Shown here: piece after piece, positions 6,721-14,438 of the stretch
Layout of the letters: every line of letters begins with the position of its first letter
How positions within the stretch are numbered: the first letter of the stretch is position 1
DNA from: an uncultured Candidatus Nemicrothrix sp.
Lineage (GTDB): Bacteria; Actinomycetota; Acidimicrobiia; Acidimicrobiales; Acidimicrobilacustridaceae
Assembly (NCBI GenBank): GCA_903827085.1
Contig: CAIKHC010000076.1
Span: 1-14,438, forward strand
DNA length: 14,438 nt
Reading direction: 5' to 3'
Made by a program: the position numbers and the translations under genes
The notes under the pieces: model-generated
What the model saw: the letters and a program-made list of their open reading frames with translations, nothing else
What the model was told of the DNA's origin: nothing
Database searches by the model: none

Positions 6721-7994
6721 GTGTGTGGAGATTGCAGGTCGGCGAGAACTGCTGCCGCTGCACGACGTCCGGAGAACAGTGCGCCTTGGATCGAAGCGGT
6801 ATCGCGGTGGTCACCGCAGACGTATCGTCCTGCTCCTAAGCGCACGGAACGGCGGGGGTCGAGCGGAGGGAGTTGCAGTGGCTGCCCATGGGGGATGACG
6901 TCGACGCGGATGGTTTCCCATGAGCGCGAGTCGCGATGCCATGCAGCGAGTTGCTTGCGAACCTCCACCTCGAGTTGTGGACCAAGTGCAGGGGGACCGG
7001 GAATAGCGGCGACACAGAGAGTTTTGCCCGGAGGGGCGTAGCTCGGAGCAACGTCGCTCAGCACAGCGAGATTCTTCATAGGGCCCGATTGAGCGCCATC
7101 GAGCAGGATGTGCCGGTTGTGTATCGGCGACGCAGTTGAGTCGAACCAAATGGCGGCGACAGGACGTGAGCCGGGGTCGGGGAGTCCGAGGAGTTTGGAA
7201 GCGGTGGGACCTTGCGTTGCAACCACGACTGCCTTCGCAGTGAGTTCTTCGCCGCTTTCTAGTATCACCGACCGGTCTGTGATCTTTCGCACAACGGCGT
7301 TGCATCGAACGGAGTCGCTGTCGAGACCTGACAACATTTCCTTCGATAATGCGCCCATGCCCTCGGCGGGTACCGCGCTTTCACCAACCGCAAGCATGCG
7401 GAGAATGACTTCGAACCTGCGTGAGGAAACTTCAAGATCGGGATCGAGTTGAATTCCGGCGAAGAGAGGTTGAAAGAATCTCTCGATAATGCGAGTGGAA
7501 AATCCGAGGCTCTGCAACTTTGCCCGTGTCGATGAATCTTGACGCCGGAGAAGATCCGGAACAGAGCCACGGCGGACCGACGCGATCAATTTGAGGAGAC
7601 GCAACTTGTCTGGGATTGAACCGATCGGTGCGAAAACTGTTGAAGGGAGATCTCGTGGGCTTCGGAGTGGATCGCCAACAGTGCAGAAATATCGCCCAGT
7701 CCAAATTGTGGCTCCGGGTTTGAACCTTCGCAGGTTGAACTGATCAAGGTTGAACCAGCGATACAACTCTGGGTAGGCAGTGAGCAGAATCTGAAAGCCA
7801 CGATCAAGGATGAAGCCGTCGACGTGGTCGGAGCGAACTCGGCCGCCCACTTCGTCGGAGGCTTCAAGGAGTTGAACGCCAATACCGGCGGCAGTCAAGG
7901 TGCGGGCACAGGCCAATCCAGCCAGGCCAGCTCCAATGATTACGACGTCTTCGTTCACGCGTTGGAGGATACCGACTGCGAACTGCTGTCCCAT
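6714..7994 (-). CDS. FAD-dependent oxidoreductase, amine oxidase/phytoene desaturase-like
   Basis: Flavoprotein of up to 426 residues. The N-terminal dinucleotide fold is clear: GAGLAG (21-26), an acidic strand end at Glu44 and the GGR motif (50-52), as in monoamine oxidases, protoporphyrinogen oxidases and carotenoid desaturases. The following DGFILDRGFQILLTAYPE region and the C-terminal GRYVCGDHRDTASIQGALFSGR (about 389-410, the FAD-closing motif) match the NAD(P)/FAD-dependent oxidoreductase group related to phytoene desaturases, which lacks an assigned reaction. The substrate is unknown and no carotenoid or heme genes lie nearby. The ATG at 7994 gives about 12 residues ahead of the first strand. 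A GTG at 7958 would start right at the fold (VNEDVVIIG) and is an equally good choice; neither has a good SD. Transcription diverges from the LCP gene. Confidence 0.88.
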   Translation of the reverse strand: MGQQFAVGILQRVNEDVVIIGAGLAGLACARTLTAAGIGVQLLEASDEVGGRVRSDHVDGFILDRGFQILLTAYPELYRWFNLDQFNLRRFKPGATIWTGRYFCTVGDPLRSPRDLPSTVFAPIGSIPDKLRLLKLIASVRRGSVPDLLRRQDSSTRAKLQSLGFSTRIIERFFQPLFAGIQLDPDLEVSSRRFEVILRMLAVGESAVPAEGMGALSKEMLSGLDSDSVRCNAVVRKITDRSVILESGEELTAKAVVVATQGPTASKLLGLPDPGSRPVAAIWFDSTASPIHNRHILLDGAQSGPMKNLAVLSDVAPSYAPPGKTLCVAAIPGPPALGPQLEVEVRKQLAAWHRDSRSWETIRVDVIPHGQPLQLPPLDPRRSVRLGAGRYVCGDHRDTASIQGALFSGRRAAAAVLADLQSPHTS

Positions 7995-8068
7995 TGATCG
8001 CAGGCGACCACAGCCACGATTGCAATGGTTCTACTCTTTCGTCATGCGAAGCTCTGGACCTCGTCCCC

Positions 8069-9220
8069 ATGGCTGAACGGGATGAATCGGGCCGAAAGAT
8101 TCTCGGCAAATCATCGTCAGGAAATTCTCCGGTTGTTGGTTCGACGAATGGTTTGCCGGCGCGTCGCGTGCTGGGCCAAAGCACGACAGGAGCAATTTCT
8201 TCCAACCAGGACTCCGTGGCTGATGGGCTCGGAGGGGGCCGGACCGGAGGAAACCCTCTTGCCGATCGCGACCGCCGCAAGCGAAGCCCGAGGATCAAGA
8301 CTCTCGTTCTCATCGCGATTGGATTGCTGGTACTCGTGCCCGTTGGTTCCTTTGTTTTCGGTTGGCTGCAGTTTTCGAAGATCCCCACTGTCAATGTTTC
8401 AGCTGTGTTATCGCCGCGTGGGTCACGATCGGGAACCAACTACCTCATCGTCGGTACGGATTCGCGAGCTGGTATCGATGTCAGTGATCCCAACTCGGGA
8501 GCTTTTCTGTCTGGGGAAGTCTCAGGTTCGCGGACAGACACGATCATGGTTCTCCACGTTGATGGACCAACGACACAGTTGACATCAATCCCTCGTGACC
8601 TCTGGGTGACTGATCCAGCGACCGGTGAGAAAGGTCGTATCAATTCGACCTTCGCTTCCGGACCGTCGAACCTGATTCTGGCGGTCGAAGCGCTCGGAAT
8701 TCCGGTGGATCAGTACCTAGAAATCAATTTTGTGAGTTTCGGGCGACTTGTCGATGCAGTCGGAGGGATCACGATCGATTTCCCGTACCCGGCCGTTGAC
8801 AATCAATCAGGGCTTTCCATTGCGAACGCTGGACCGAATCGCCTCAACGGTACTGAGGCGCTGGCCTATGTTCGAAGTCGGTATTACACCGAGTTGGTCA
8901 ATGGAAAGCCTCGTGTCGATGGCACCGCCGATATCGGACGCAACGACCGTCAGCGAGTTTTCCTCACTTCCCTTCTACGAGAGGTCTCCGGAGAGCGCAA
9001 CCCGTTTCAACTGTTTTCTCTTCCTGGTTCCCTCGGCGCCGGCATGAAGCGCGGGTCGACGTTCTCGTACTTCGATGCGATCGATCTGGCATGGACGATG
9101 AAGGACGCGTCACCGGAAGCAGTTGTGATCCCGGTGACGCCACGCCGGACATCTGGCGGGGCCGATGTGTTAGATCTGCAATCCGATGCACGGAACGTCA
9201 TTAACGGACTTGCAGCGTAA
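8069..9220 (+). CDS. LytR-CpsA-Psr (LCP) family cell-wall glycopolymer ligase
   Basis: Membrane-anchored enzyme of 383 residues. LCP proteins transfer lipid-linked glycopolymers (teichoic acid, arabinogalactan or capsule type) onto peptidoglycan on the outer face of the membrane. Here a Ser/Gly-rich cytoplasmic tail (1-75) with a basic end is followed by one membrane helix (about 77-99) and the LCP domain (about 124-305). Key motifs are GSRTDTIMV (153-161), SIPRDLWV (173-180), AYVRSR (266-271) and GRNDRQR (290-296), including the Arg/Asp residues that hold the pyrophosphate lipid. The open frame extends back to a TTG at 7994, but the ATG at 8069 (MAERDESG) is preferred because the earlier codons look like leader sequence. 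The 74 nt between this ATG and the divergent FAD gene show no convincing promoter. A short C-terminal part after the domain has no clear match. Confidence 0.93.
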   Translation: MAERDESGRKILGKSSSGNSPVVGSTNGLPARRVLGQSTTGAISSNQDSVADGLGGGRTGGNPLADRDRRKRSPRIKTLVLIAIGLLVLVPVGSFVFGWLQFSKIPTVNVSAVLSPRGSRSGTNYLIVGTDSRAGIDVSDPNSGAFLSGEVSGSRTDTIMVLHVDGPTTQLTSIPRDLWVTDPATGEKGRINSTFASGPSNLILAVEALGIPVDQYLEINFVSFGRLVDAVGGITIDFPYPAVDNQSGLSIANAGPNRLNGTEALAYVRSRYYTELVNGKPRVDGTADIGRNDRQRVFLTSLLREVSGERNPFQLFSLPGSLGAGMKRGSTFSYFDAIDLAWTMKDASPEAVVIPVTPRRTSGGADVLDLQSDARNVINGLAA

Positions 9221-9227
9221 GAAGGCA

Positions 9228-9248
9228 GCTCAGTCTGAGACTATGAGC
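9228..9248. terminator. Bulged hairpin at a convergent junction
   Basis: GCTC (9228-9231) pairs with GAGC (9245-9248) and AGTC (9232-9235) pairs with GACT (9239-9242). This makes an 8-bp stem with a TGA loop and a 2-nt bulge (AT, 9243-9244). It starts 7 nt after the LCP stop and covers the stop codon of the opposing gene. No T-run is present, so it is at best a factor-assisted or inefficient bidirectional terminator. Confidence 0.35.
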
Positions 9249-9829
9249 AGCACATGATCGGGCTTTGTTGCCGCTGATTCGAATACCTCGAAGGCGTTCT
9301 CAACAACTGCGACTAGCTCAGGATGCTTACGAAATTTTCGCGGGTCAAGCGTTCGCAGTCTGTCGAGGGCGCCAGTGACGTCTTCGAGATCAAGCCAACC
9401 TTTATGACCCCAACCAAATCGAACAAGAAGGCGATCAAGGGCTGCGGGACTGAGATGTCGTTCCGCAAGGGTCAGAAGTTCACGCCCGCGTGCAAGACGC
9501 CGAGCTTCGGTTGCATGCCACCCAAGATGTGGGAGTCCGCGACGCAGCGCGTCAGGTTCTTGAATCGACCGAGTGGGCGTAAGCCACGGAGCCATAAGAA
9601 CTCGATACCAATCGACAAGATGAGTGTCCTCACATGCGCGGTACCAATCCCCGGGCGAGGAAACCACAAGCGCCGCCAGGTAGGAATGGACGTCGGAATC
9701 GACACCATCCCAGAGTTGGACTGCCCGATCACGAACTGCGACAAGGCCGTCTGGCCCCAGAAGCCGCTCTTCGAAATCGTGGTGGAAGGCGATGGAGTCG
9801 AGCATCCATGACTGGCTGGTGACTGCCAA
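9230..9829 (-). CDS. Hypothetical Trp-rich protein in the M18/J-domain block
   Basis: I do not recognise this protein. From the TTG at 9829 it has 199 residues. Longer (TTG 9853, GTG 9838) and shorter (ATG 9805) starts are possible. The TTG at 9829 is chosen because AAGGAG (9843-9838) stands 8 nt before it. The sequence looks like a soluble, mainly helical protein with many tryptophans (DWYR twice, APWL, HLGWH, RFGWGHKGWLDLED) and an acidic/basic mix. There is no signal peptide, no membrane segment and no cysteine or metal cluster apart from scattered His. A His-rich start (AFHHDFEERLL) and a C-terminal helical region (RTLDPRKFRKHPELVAVVENAFEVF) are the most distinctive parts. It lies 68 nt downstream of the J-domain gene on the same strand, so it is probably co-transcribed with it. 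Function unknown. Confidence 0.75.
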   Translation of the reverse strand: MAVTSQSWMLDSIAFHHDFEERLLGPDGLVAVRDRAVQLWDGVDSDVHSYLAALVVSSPGDWYRACEDTHLVDWYRVLMAPWLTPTRSIQEPDALRRGLPHLGWHATEARRLARGRELLTLAERHLSPAALDRLLVRFGWGHKGWLDLEDVTGALDRLRTLDPRKFRKHPELVAVVENAFEVFESAATKPDHVLLIVSD

Positions 9830-9837
9830 GGTTCCCA

Positions 9838-9843
9838 CTCCTT
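9838..9843 (-). promoter_or_regulatory. Shine-Dalgarno that decides a TTG start
   Basis: On the minus strand AAGGAG (9843 to 9838) is followed by 8 nt and a TTG codon at 9829. It is one of the clearest SD sequences in the window. It argues for the 9829 start rather than the longer TTG frame from 9853, whose start has no such site. Confidence 0.5.
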
Positions 9844-9897
9844 CTTCCCTCAAGAGGCAGCCATTTTCGCGGTGAGGAGGCGTGGTGGCGCGGATAC

Positions 9898-10479
9898 TCA
9901 GCAGGGAGACCCGAGTTGCTCAACAAGAGATTCGAGAACCGGTTGAATCGACGGCGTCGGCTCGGCCTCGATGGATTCCATCTCGCAGAAAACATCCGTG
10001 CCATAGGCCCGACCCTGAAGCGTCATGAGCACAGAGCATGAGGGCCCGCCTTCAAATCGGACGATGACTTCGAGGAGTCCGAGGTGGCGGTCGACGTGCC
10101 CTATGCCACCAAGTGTCGACGCGGCATCGAGGAGGCGCTGGTAGGCCTCGTCTGGTGGTGCCTCAATCCAAATGGTGTCGCCATCGTGTGTAGAGACGAG
10201 TGGCGGTGGCGCCGAAGGTGACGTCGACGGTGAGTGAGGCTCCGCTGGGTCTGCCGATTGTGGAACAAGGGCGTCGGGTGACGTCTGTATCGAAGCGAGA
10301 ACAACTGAGTAGGCCTCAGTTAGGAGGGAAGGGTCGACGCTGGTAGTTGCTTGGCTCGCGCGTGAAGCGGCGAGATCCGGGTGATGTTCCCGCATGAGAG
10401 CGCGAAAGACGTTTTTGACCTCTCTCTCCGAATCCCCAACTGCGACTCCGAGCACTCGGCATGCATCGTTGAGTTCCAA
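9898..10479 (-). CDS. J-domain protein with a C-terminal alpha/beta domain
   Basis: Small DnaJ-like co-chaperone of 193 residues. The N-terminal 60 residues form a J-domain: helix I with ACRVLGV (6-12), helix II VKNVFRALMREH (21-32), then the invariant HPD (33-35), which stimulates DnaK ATPase. Next comes a Pro/Ser-rich linker (about 72-95). A C-terminal domain (about 99-193) follows, with TIWIEAPPDEAYQRLLDAA and an alternating strand pattern (LLEVIVRF, CSVLMTL, TDVFCEME). That pattern could suit a ligand-binding alpha/beta fold of SRPBCC type, but I cannot name it with certainty. There are no G/F region or zinc repeats, so it is not DnaJ itself. The start is the TTG at 10479, 3 nt after the M18 aminopeptidase stop. 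No SD is evident, so expression probably relies on coupled re-initiation. Confidence 0.82.
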   Translation of the reverse strand: MELNDACRVLGVAVGDSEREVKNVFRALMREHHPDLAASRASQATTSVDPSLLTEAYSVVLASIQTSPDALVPQSADPAEPHSPSTSPSAPPPLVSTHDGDTIWIEAPPDEAYQRLLDAASTLGGIGHVDRHLGLLEVIVRFEGGPSCSVLMTLQGRAYGTDVFCEMESIEAEPTPSIQPVLESLVEQLGSPC

Positions 10480-10482
10480 CGA

Positions 10483-11796
10483 TCAGGACGCCGACCGTGG
10501 ATCGGAAAAGAAGGACTCGAGCAGAGTTGCAAAACGTGCAGGGTCGAGAACGCCAGTGAGCTCGCGGGCTGAATGCATCGACAACTGAGCGACGCCAACA
10601 TCGACGGTAGTGATGCCGAGACGGGCCGCCGTGACGGGGCCGATCGTGGAACCGCAGGGCATGTCGTTACGCGAAACGAACGTTTGCATGGGAATGTCGA
10701 TGTCTCGGGCGATTGAGAGCAGATGCGCGGCGCCTGGTGAATCGGTTCCGTAGCGAGCATCAGCGTTCCACTTGAGTACTGGACCGCCATCGATGCGAAC
10801 GGGATGATCGGGCTCGTGGCGCTCGGGCCAATTGGGATGGGTTGCGTGGGCACCGTCGGCAGAAATGCATATCGAAGACGCCAAGGCGCCAAACCATTGG
10901 TCACGATTGCAATCTCCGGCGAGAGCGATTCGTTCAAGGACGGTTGGCAGGAGTTGGCCCGCCGCACCGCTCGAGGACTGGCTGCCAACCTCTTCGTGAT
11001 CAAACAGGCAAAGCACGGGAACGAAAGGCGAGTCGGGAGACGAATTCAATAGGGCGATAATTCCCGCGTGGCAGGAGAGGAGGTTGTCGATCCGGGCCGA
11101 CGCGAAGAGTGATTCGTCCACTCCGAGAACCGCTGGTGCGGTGAGGTCGTGGGTCATGAGATCCCAAGAGAGGAGTTCGTCGACTGGAACACCGATCCGC
11201 TCGCTGAGCCACGCTCGAAATTCAGGAGCGCTTTGCCCGGCGGAACTCCAAACGGGCTGAAGGTGGCGCTGAGGATCGAGTCGCAACCCTTCGGTCATGA
11301 TCGAACGGTCGAGGTGAATCGCAAGCTGGGGGACGCGAAGGAGTGGTTCGTCGCAGCGGAACAGAACGGTTGTGGTGGGGCCCGTCTTTGATCCGACCGA
11401 GATTCGTCCTGATAGGCCAAGGTCTCTATCCAGCCAAGAATTGAGCAGAGCGCCGCCATAGATCTCGACACCGAGTTGTGCCATGCCGGCCGAATGGTGA
11501 TCGGGACGTGGTCGGACCCGAAGGTTGGGCGAGTCAGTGTGGGCACCGATCAAACGAAAGCCAGCGCTTGGACGGTGGGCTCCGGCAGTCGACCACGCGA
11601 CAAGGGCACCGCCTCGCTGCAGGTACCACGAACCCGGAGTGCTCGGCCACGCATCGGCTTCGTTGACAGGGCGAAAGCCTGCCTCGGAAAGCCGGCGTGA
11701 GGCCTCTGAAACTGCGTGGTACGGCGAAGGTGAGGCCGACAGAAAGTCGGCGAGGTCATCGAGATGGCGACGAGGGCTGGAGTCCGGGCGTTCCAC
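10483..11796 (-). CDS. apeB: M18 family aminopeptidase (aspartyl aminopeptidase-like)
   Basis: Cytoplasmic dizinc exopeptidase of 437 residues, the normal length for family M18, which removes N-terminal residues (preferably acidic ones in studied members) from peptides. Expected metal and catalytic positions are present: GAHTDSP with His86, RIDN with bridging Asp237, FDHEEVGSQS with Glu268/Glu269, SADGAHATHPN with Asp314, and SMHSARE with His408. Also typical are SPYHAV (24-29), SWLDRDLGLSGRI (120-132) and SRNDMPCGSTIGP (375-387). The start is the GTG at 11796, with a weak AGGG about 10 nt upstream. It is the first gene of a minus-strand block with the J-domain protein (3-nt gap), and it diverges from gltB. 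No truncation is seen. The family is secure; the symbol follows common usage for bacterial M18 proteins. Confidence 0.93.
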   Translation of the reverse strand: MERPDSSPRRHLDDLADFLSASPSPYHAVSEASRRLSEAGFRPVNEADAWPSTPGSWYLQRGGALVAWSTAGAHRPSAGFRLIGAHTDSPNLRVRPRPDHHSAGMAQLGVEIYGGALLNSWLDRDLGLSGRISVGSKTGPTTTVLFRCDEPLLRVPQLAIHLDRSIMTEGLRLDPQRHLQPVWSSAGQSAPEFRAWLSERIGVPVDELLSWDLMTHDLTAPAVLGVDESLFASARIDNLLSCHAGIIALLNSSPDSPFVPVLCLFDHEEVGSQSSSGAAGQLLPTVLERIALAGDCNRDQWFGALASSICISADGAHATHPNWPERHEPDHPVRIDGGPVLKWNADARYGTDSPGAAHLLSIARDIDIPMQTFVSRNDMPCGSTIGPVTAARLGITTVDVGVAQLSMHSARELTGVLDPARFATLLESFFSDPRSAS

Positions 11797-12000
11797 AGCA
11801 TGTGACCCTACCGGTGGGGCTGGGGCCTCGTCCTGCTGCTGATCTGCACTCGGCCGGCCGGGCTGATGGTCTCGGGCTCTTGCCGTGTACGATTCACTTT
11901 CCGCTCAAGGGCCAGCGTCGTCCCGATTGTGAGCGTGTCATCCCCCCAGGTTCCGCCTCCCCGAGGCAGATCTGCCGATTCACGCAACGCAGGAAGACGT
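11797..12000. other. Divergent intergenic region between the M18 gene and gltB, with palindromes
   Basis: This 204-nt gap must carry promoters for both flanking genes. It contains a CGGCCGGCCG palindrome (11851-11860). Near gltB there is a small stem, GCCTC/GAGGC (11955-11959 with 11963-11967), which overlaps a perfect 12-nt palindrome GGCAGATCTGCC (11965-11976) centred 30 nt before the gltB ATG. A possible -10 element TACGAT (11888-11893) has no good -35 partner. I find no tRNA, T-box or other known riboswitch pattern and no credible small gene. Open frames through here are extensions of shadow ORFs. Confidence 0.45.
11991..11994 (+). promoter_or_regulatory. gltB ribosome-binding site
   Basis: AGGA with 6 nt spacing to the ATG at 12001. 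It supports this start over the in-frame GTG codons at 11929 and 11935. Confidence 0.6.
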
Positions 12001-14438
12001 ATGTACCCAATTAGCCCGTCCGGGCTCCCCAGCGCACAGGGTCTCTACGACCCCCGTTTCGAACATGACGCCTGTGGCGTCAACTTCGTCGTCCACATGA
12101 AGGGCGAGCGCAGCCACCAGATCGTGCGTCATGGACTTGGTGCGCTTTGCAACATGGATCACCGTGGTGCGGCTGGTGCCGAGGTGAACACCGGCGACGG
12201 TGCAGGCATCCTCATCCAGATTCCCGACGCGTTCTTCCGAGCGGTTCTGCCGTTCGACCTCCCGGAGGAAGGTCACTACGCCACAGGTTTGGCGTTCCTT
12301 CCCTCCGAAGCAGCAGATGCATCTGTTGCTCGCGATTCCATCGAGCGGATCTTCACCGAAGAGGGTCTGACGATTCTTGGCTGGCGTGAAGTGCCAGTGG
12401 ACGACTCAATGATCGGTTCGATGGCCAAGAGCGTCGAACCTTTGTTCTTTCAGCCGTTTGTCGTCGGAGCGGGTCTCGATGGCCTCGCTCTCGACCGTCG
12501 GGTGTACTTGGCTCGTAAGCGTTCCGAAATTGAACTCGGAACCGTTGCAGAAGGTGGTGTGTACTTCCCTTCGCTGTCGAGTCGCACGTTCATCTACAAG
12601 GGCATGCTCACCACCACACAACTCGGCCAGTTCTTTACCGATCTCAGCGATCCGCGTGTCGAATCGTCTCTTGCTCTCGTTCACTCTCGGTTCTCGACGA
12701 ATACGTTCCCGTCGTGGCCCTTGGCTCATCCATTCCGATTCATTGCGCATAACGGAGAAATCAATACCGTCCAAGGCAATCGAAATTGGATGCGGGCTCG
12801 TGAAGCTCTGCTCGGCTCTGATCTTCTTCCTGGTGACCTTGATCGAATCTTCCCGATCTGTTCGCCTGGTGCTTCAGATTCCGCAACGTTCGACGAGGTC
12901 CTTGAACTGCTCCATATGGGCGGCTACGAACTGCCGCACGCGGTTTTGATGATGGTTCCCGAGGCTTGGGAGCATCAGCCTTCAATGCCGAGAGCAAAGC
13001 GCGATTTCTACCGCTACCACGCGTCACTCATGGAGCCTTGGGACGGGCCCGCATCAATTGCCTTTACCGACGGCACCGTGATCGGTGCAGTGCTTGATCG
13101 GAACGGACTGCGTCCATCTCGCTATTGGGTAACGGCCGACGATCTGGTGATCATGGCTTCAGAGGTCGGAGTCATCGACATCGATCCGGCACGAGTTGTG
13201 CAAAAAGGCCGTCTTCGTCCCGGGCGGATGTTCCTTGTCGACACGGCACAAGGCCGAATCATCGACGACGAAGAGATCAAGGGTCAGCTCGCCGAACAAC
13301 ATCCCTACGGAGAATGGTTGGCAGCGAACCAAATCGAACTCCAGTCGCTTGCATCGCAGCCTCATACGTTGATTGCTCACGACGCAGTAGTGAAGCGGCA
13401 GCAGTTGTTCGGTTATACCAATGAAGAGATGAAGCTCATCCTTGAGCCAATGGCGAAGAACGGGCTTGAACCAATCGGTTCTATGGGAACCGATACTCCT
13501 ATCGCCGTGCTGTCCTCGCGCTCTCGATTGTTGTTCGACTATTTCGCTCAACTCTTTGCGCAGGTTACGAATCCGCCGCTCGATGCAATCCGTGAAGAAC
13601 TCGTTACCGCTGTGAGCGGAACGATTGGACCCGAGGGGAACCTGCTCAATCCGCAGGCGTCATCGTGTCGTCAGATTGTTATTGAACGTCCAATCCTCGA
13701 CAACGACGAACTGCGCACGCTGGTTCACATCGCCGATCATGAAGGCGCATCCGACTTCCGAACTGTCGTCATACCTTGCCTGTATCCGGTTTCCGCTGGG
13801 GGAGAGGGTCTGGCGAAAGCGCTTAAAAATGTTCGTCGGCTTGCGTCCGATGCGATTGAGGCTGGCGCAACCATGCTTGTCCTTTCCGATCGCGGTGCCG
13901 ATGTCGAGATGGCACCGATTCCCTCGCTGCTGTTTACAAGTGCGGTTCATCACCATCTCATCCGCGAAAAGACGCGTACTCGTGTTGGGTTGATCGTCGA
14001 GGCCGGAGACGCTCGAGAGGTTCATCACATGTGCCTCCTGATCGGGTATGGCGCTGCAGCCGTCAACCCGTACCTTGCGTTCGAGACGATCGAAGATCTC
14101 ATTGCTGAAGATCGCACAGCAATGCACGATCCAATCAAGGCGATTGGGAACTACATCAAGTCTTCGAGCAAGGGCGTACTGAAGGTCATGTCCAAAATGG
14201 GCATCTCCACAGTTGCGTCCTACACCGGTGCACAGATTTTCGAGGCGGTTGGTCTCTCCCACGATCTTGTAGACGAATACTTCACTGGCACAGTGAGTCG
14301 TCTTGGCGGCATTGGGCTCGATGAGATCGCTGCCGAGGTTGCGATGCGTCATCGCCTGGCGAATCCTGAGAACCCGACCCAGCGTGCTCATCGTTCTCTC
14401 GAGGTCGGCGGCGAGTATCAGTGGCGCCGTGAAGGGGA
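12001..14438 (+). CDS. gltB: Glutamate synthase (NADPH) large subunit (3' partial)
   Basis: GOGAT alpha subunit. It takes the amide of glutamine, channels the ammonia, and forms glutamate from 2-oxoglutarate on an FMN/iron-sulphur site. About 812 of the usual roughly 1500 codons are visible, and the frame stays open to the window end. A 24-residue propeptide precedes Cys25 (HDACGVNF), which should become the N-terminal nucleophile after cleavage. The class II glutaminase domain (25 to about 430) carries [35 protein letters not shown] and the [14 protein letters not shown] block, plus [11 protein letters not shown]. The central domain follows (about 460-755), with [23 protein letters not shown] and [24 protein letters not shown]. 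The FMN synthase domain lies beyond the window, probably followed by gltD. The ATG has AGGA 6 nt upstream and overlapping palindromes before it, so regulation by nitrogen status is possible but not visible as a known site. Confidence 0.97.
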   Translation, partial: MYPISPSGLPSAQGLYDPRFEHDACGVNFVVHMKGERSHQIVRHGLGALCNMDHRGAAGAEVNTGDGAGILIQIPDAFFRAVLPFDLPEEGHYATGLAFLPSEAADASVARDSIERIFTEEGLTILGWREVPVDDSMIGSMAKSVEPLFFQPFVVGAGLDGLALDRRVYLARKRSEIELGTVAEGGVYFPSLSSRTFIYKGMLTTTQLGQFFTDLSDPRVESSLALVHSRFSTNTFPSWPLAHPFRFIAHNGEINTVQGNRNWMRAREALLGSDLLPGDLDRIFPICSPGASDSATFDEVLELLHMGGYELPHAVLMMVPEAWEHQPSMPRAKRDFYRYHASLMEPWDGPASIAFTDGTVIGAVLDRNGLRPSRYWVTADDLVIMASEVGVIDIDPARVVQKGRLRPGRMFLVDTAQGRIIDDEEIKGQLAEQHPYGEWLAANQIELQSLASQPHTLIAHDAVVKRQQLFGYTNEEMKLILEPMAKNGLEPIGSMGTDTPIAVLSSRSRLLFDYFAQLFAQVTNPPLDAIREELVTAVSGTIGPEGNLLNPQASSCRQIVIERPILDNDELRTLVHIADHEGASDFRTVVIPCLYPVSAGGEGLAKALKNVRRLASDAIEAGATMLVLSDRGADVEMAPIPSLLFTSAVHHHLIREKTRTRVGLIVEAGDAREVHHMCLLIGYGAAAVNPYLAFETIEDLIAEDRTAMHDPIKAIGNYIKSSSKGVLKVMSKMGISTVASYTGAQIFEAVGLSHDLVDEYFTGTVSRLGGIGLDEIAAEVAMRHRLANPENPTQRAHRSLEVGGEYQWRREG

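Noticed and set aside
7994..8068. N-terminal extension of the LCP protein from a TTG at 7994
   Set aside because: The added 25 residues are His/Cys/Ser-rich and unlike LCP N-termini, and they would overlap the divergent FAD gene start. The ATG at 8069 gives a normal protein.
9853..9868. Four-codon ORF (ATG GCT GCC TCT TGA) upstream of the hypothetical gene
   Set aside because: Too short to judge, with no clear ribosome site; probably chance.
11865..11893. Sigma-70-like promoter with TACGAT as -10 before gltB
   Set aside because: No -35 hexamer at 16-18 nt matches well (best is CTGATG at 19 nt), so it is not called as a promoter.
11697..12014. Plus-strand open frame across the M18 start and the gap before gltB
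   Set aside because: It overlaps the conserved N-terminus of the aminopeptidase on the other strand and runs into the gltB start in another frame; its composition is not protein-like.
13660..14391. 243-codon open frame antisense to gltB
   Set aside because: gltB is unbroken and conserved across this stretch; the antisense product resembles no family and has no ribosome site.
1..14438. Mobile elements, CRISPR arrays, tRNA/rRNA genes, phage or defence systems
   Set aside because: No transposase or integrase domains, no regularly spaced repeats and no tRNA-like cloverleaf were noticed; the genes are ordinary transport, metabolic and cell-wall functions plus a few of unknown role.

Overview
This looks like chromosomal DNA from a Gram-positive-type bacterium, most likely an actinobacterium. 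The reasons are a LytR-CpsA-Psr cell-wall ligase, a DUF2252 protein, frequent GTG/TTG starts, and GC content that looks to be in the mid-to-high 50s percent by eye. That moderate GC and the very tight packing would fit an aquatic, partly streamlined lineage (an acidimicrobial-type organism is one possibility), but the taxon is an inference. I saw no mobile element, CRISPR array, tRNA or rRNA. The content is mostly housekeeping.

Layout. Positions 1-4729 (+) hold a four-gene BMP-type ABC importer operon: lipoprotein substrate-binding protein (5' end cut off), double ATPase, and two permeases, with overlapping or nearly touching genes. Facing it, 4 nt away, is a purine-type phosphoribosyltransferase (4734-5228, -). 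Importer plus transferase make a plausible purine uptake and salvage unit. Next come a DUF2252 protein (5292-6704, +), an FAD-dependent amine-oxidase-like oxidoreductase (6714-7994, -) and an LCP-family protein (8069-9220, +). A three-gene minus-strand block follows, transcribed from 11796 down to 9230: M18 aminopeptidase, a small J-domain protein with an extra C-terminal domain, and an unrecognised Trp-rich protein. The window ends in the first half of the glutamate synthase large subunit gene gltB (12001 to the end, +), read divergently from the M18 gene across a 204-nt gap.

Most single genes alternate in strand, and the three convergent junctions are only 4-9 nt long, so transcripts must run into each other or stop within coding sequence. 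The most notable signals not explained by genes are RNA/DNA structures. One is a perfect 14-bp inverted repeat in the first codons of the importer ATPase gene. Another is a textbook H-type pseudoknot arrangement directly before the DUF2252 start codon. A third is a set of overlapping palindromes just before gltB. I did not find a clearly new multi-gene system. The best candidates for new biology are these leader structures and the unknown gene partnered with the J-domain protein.
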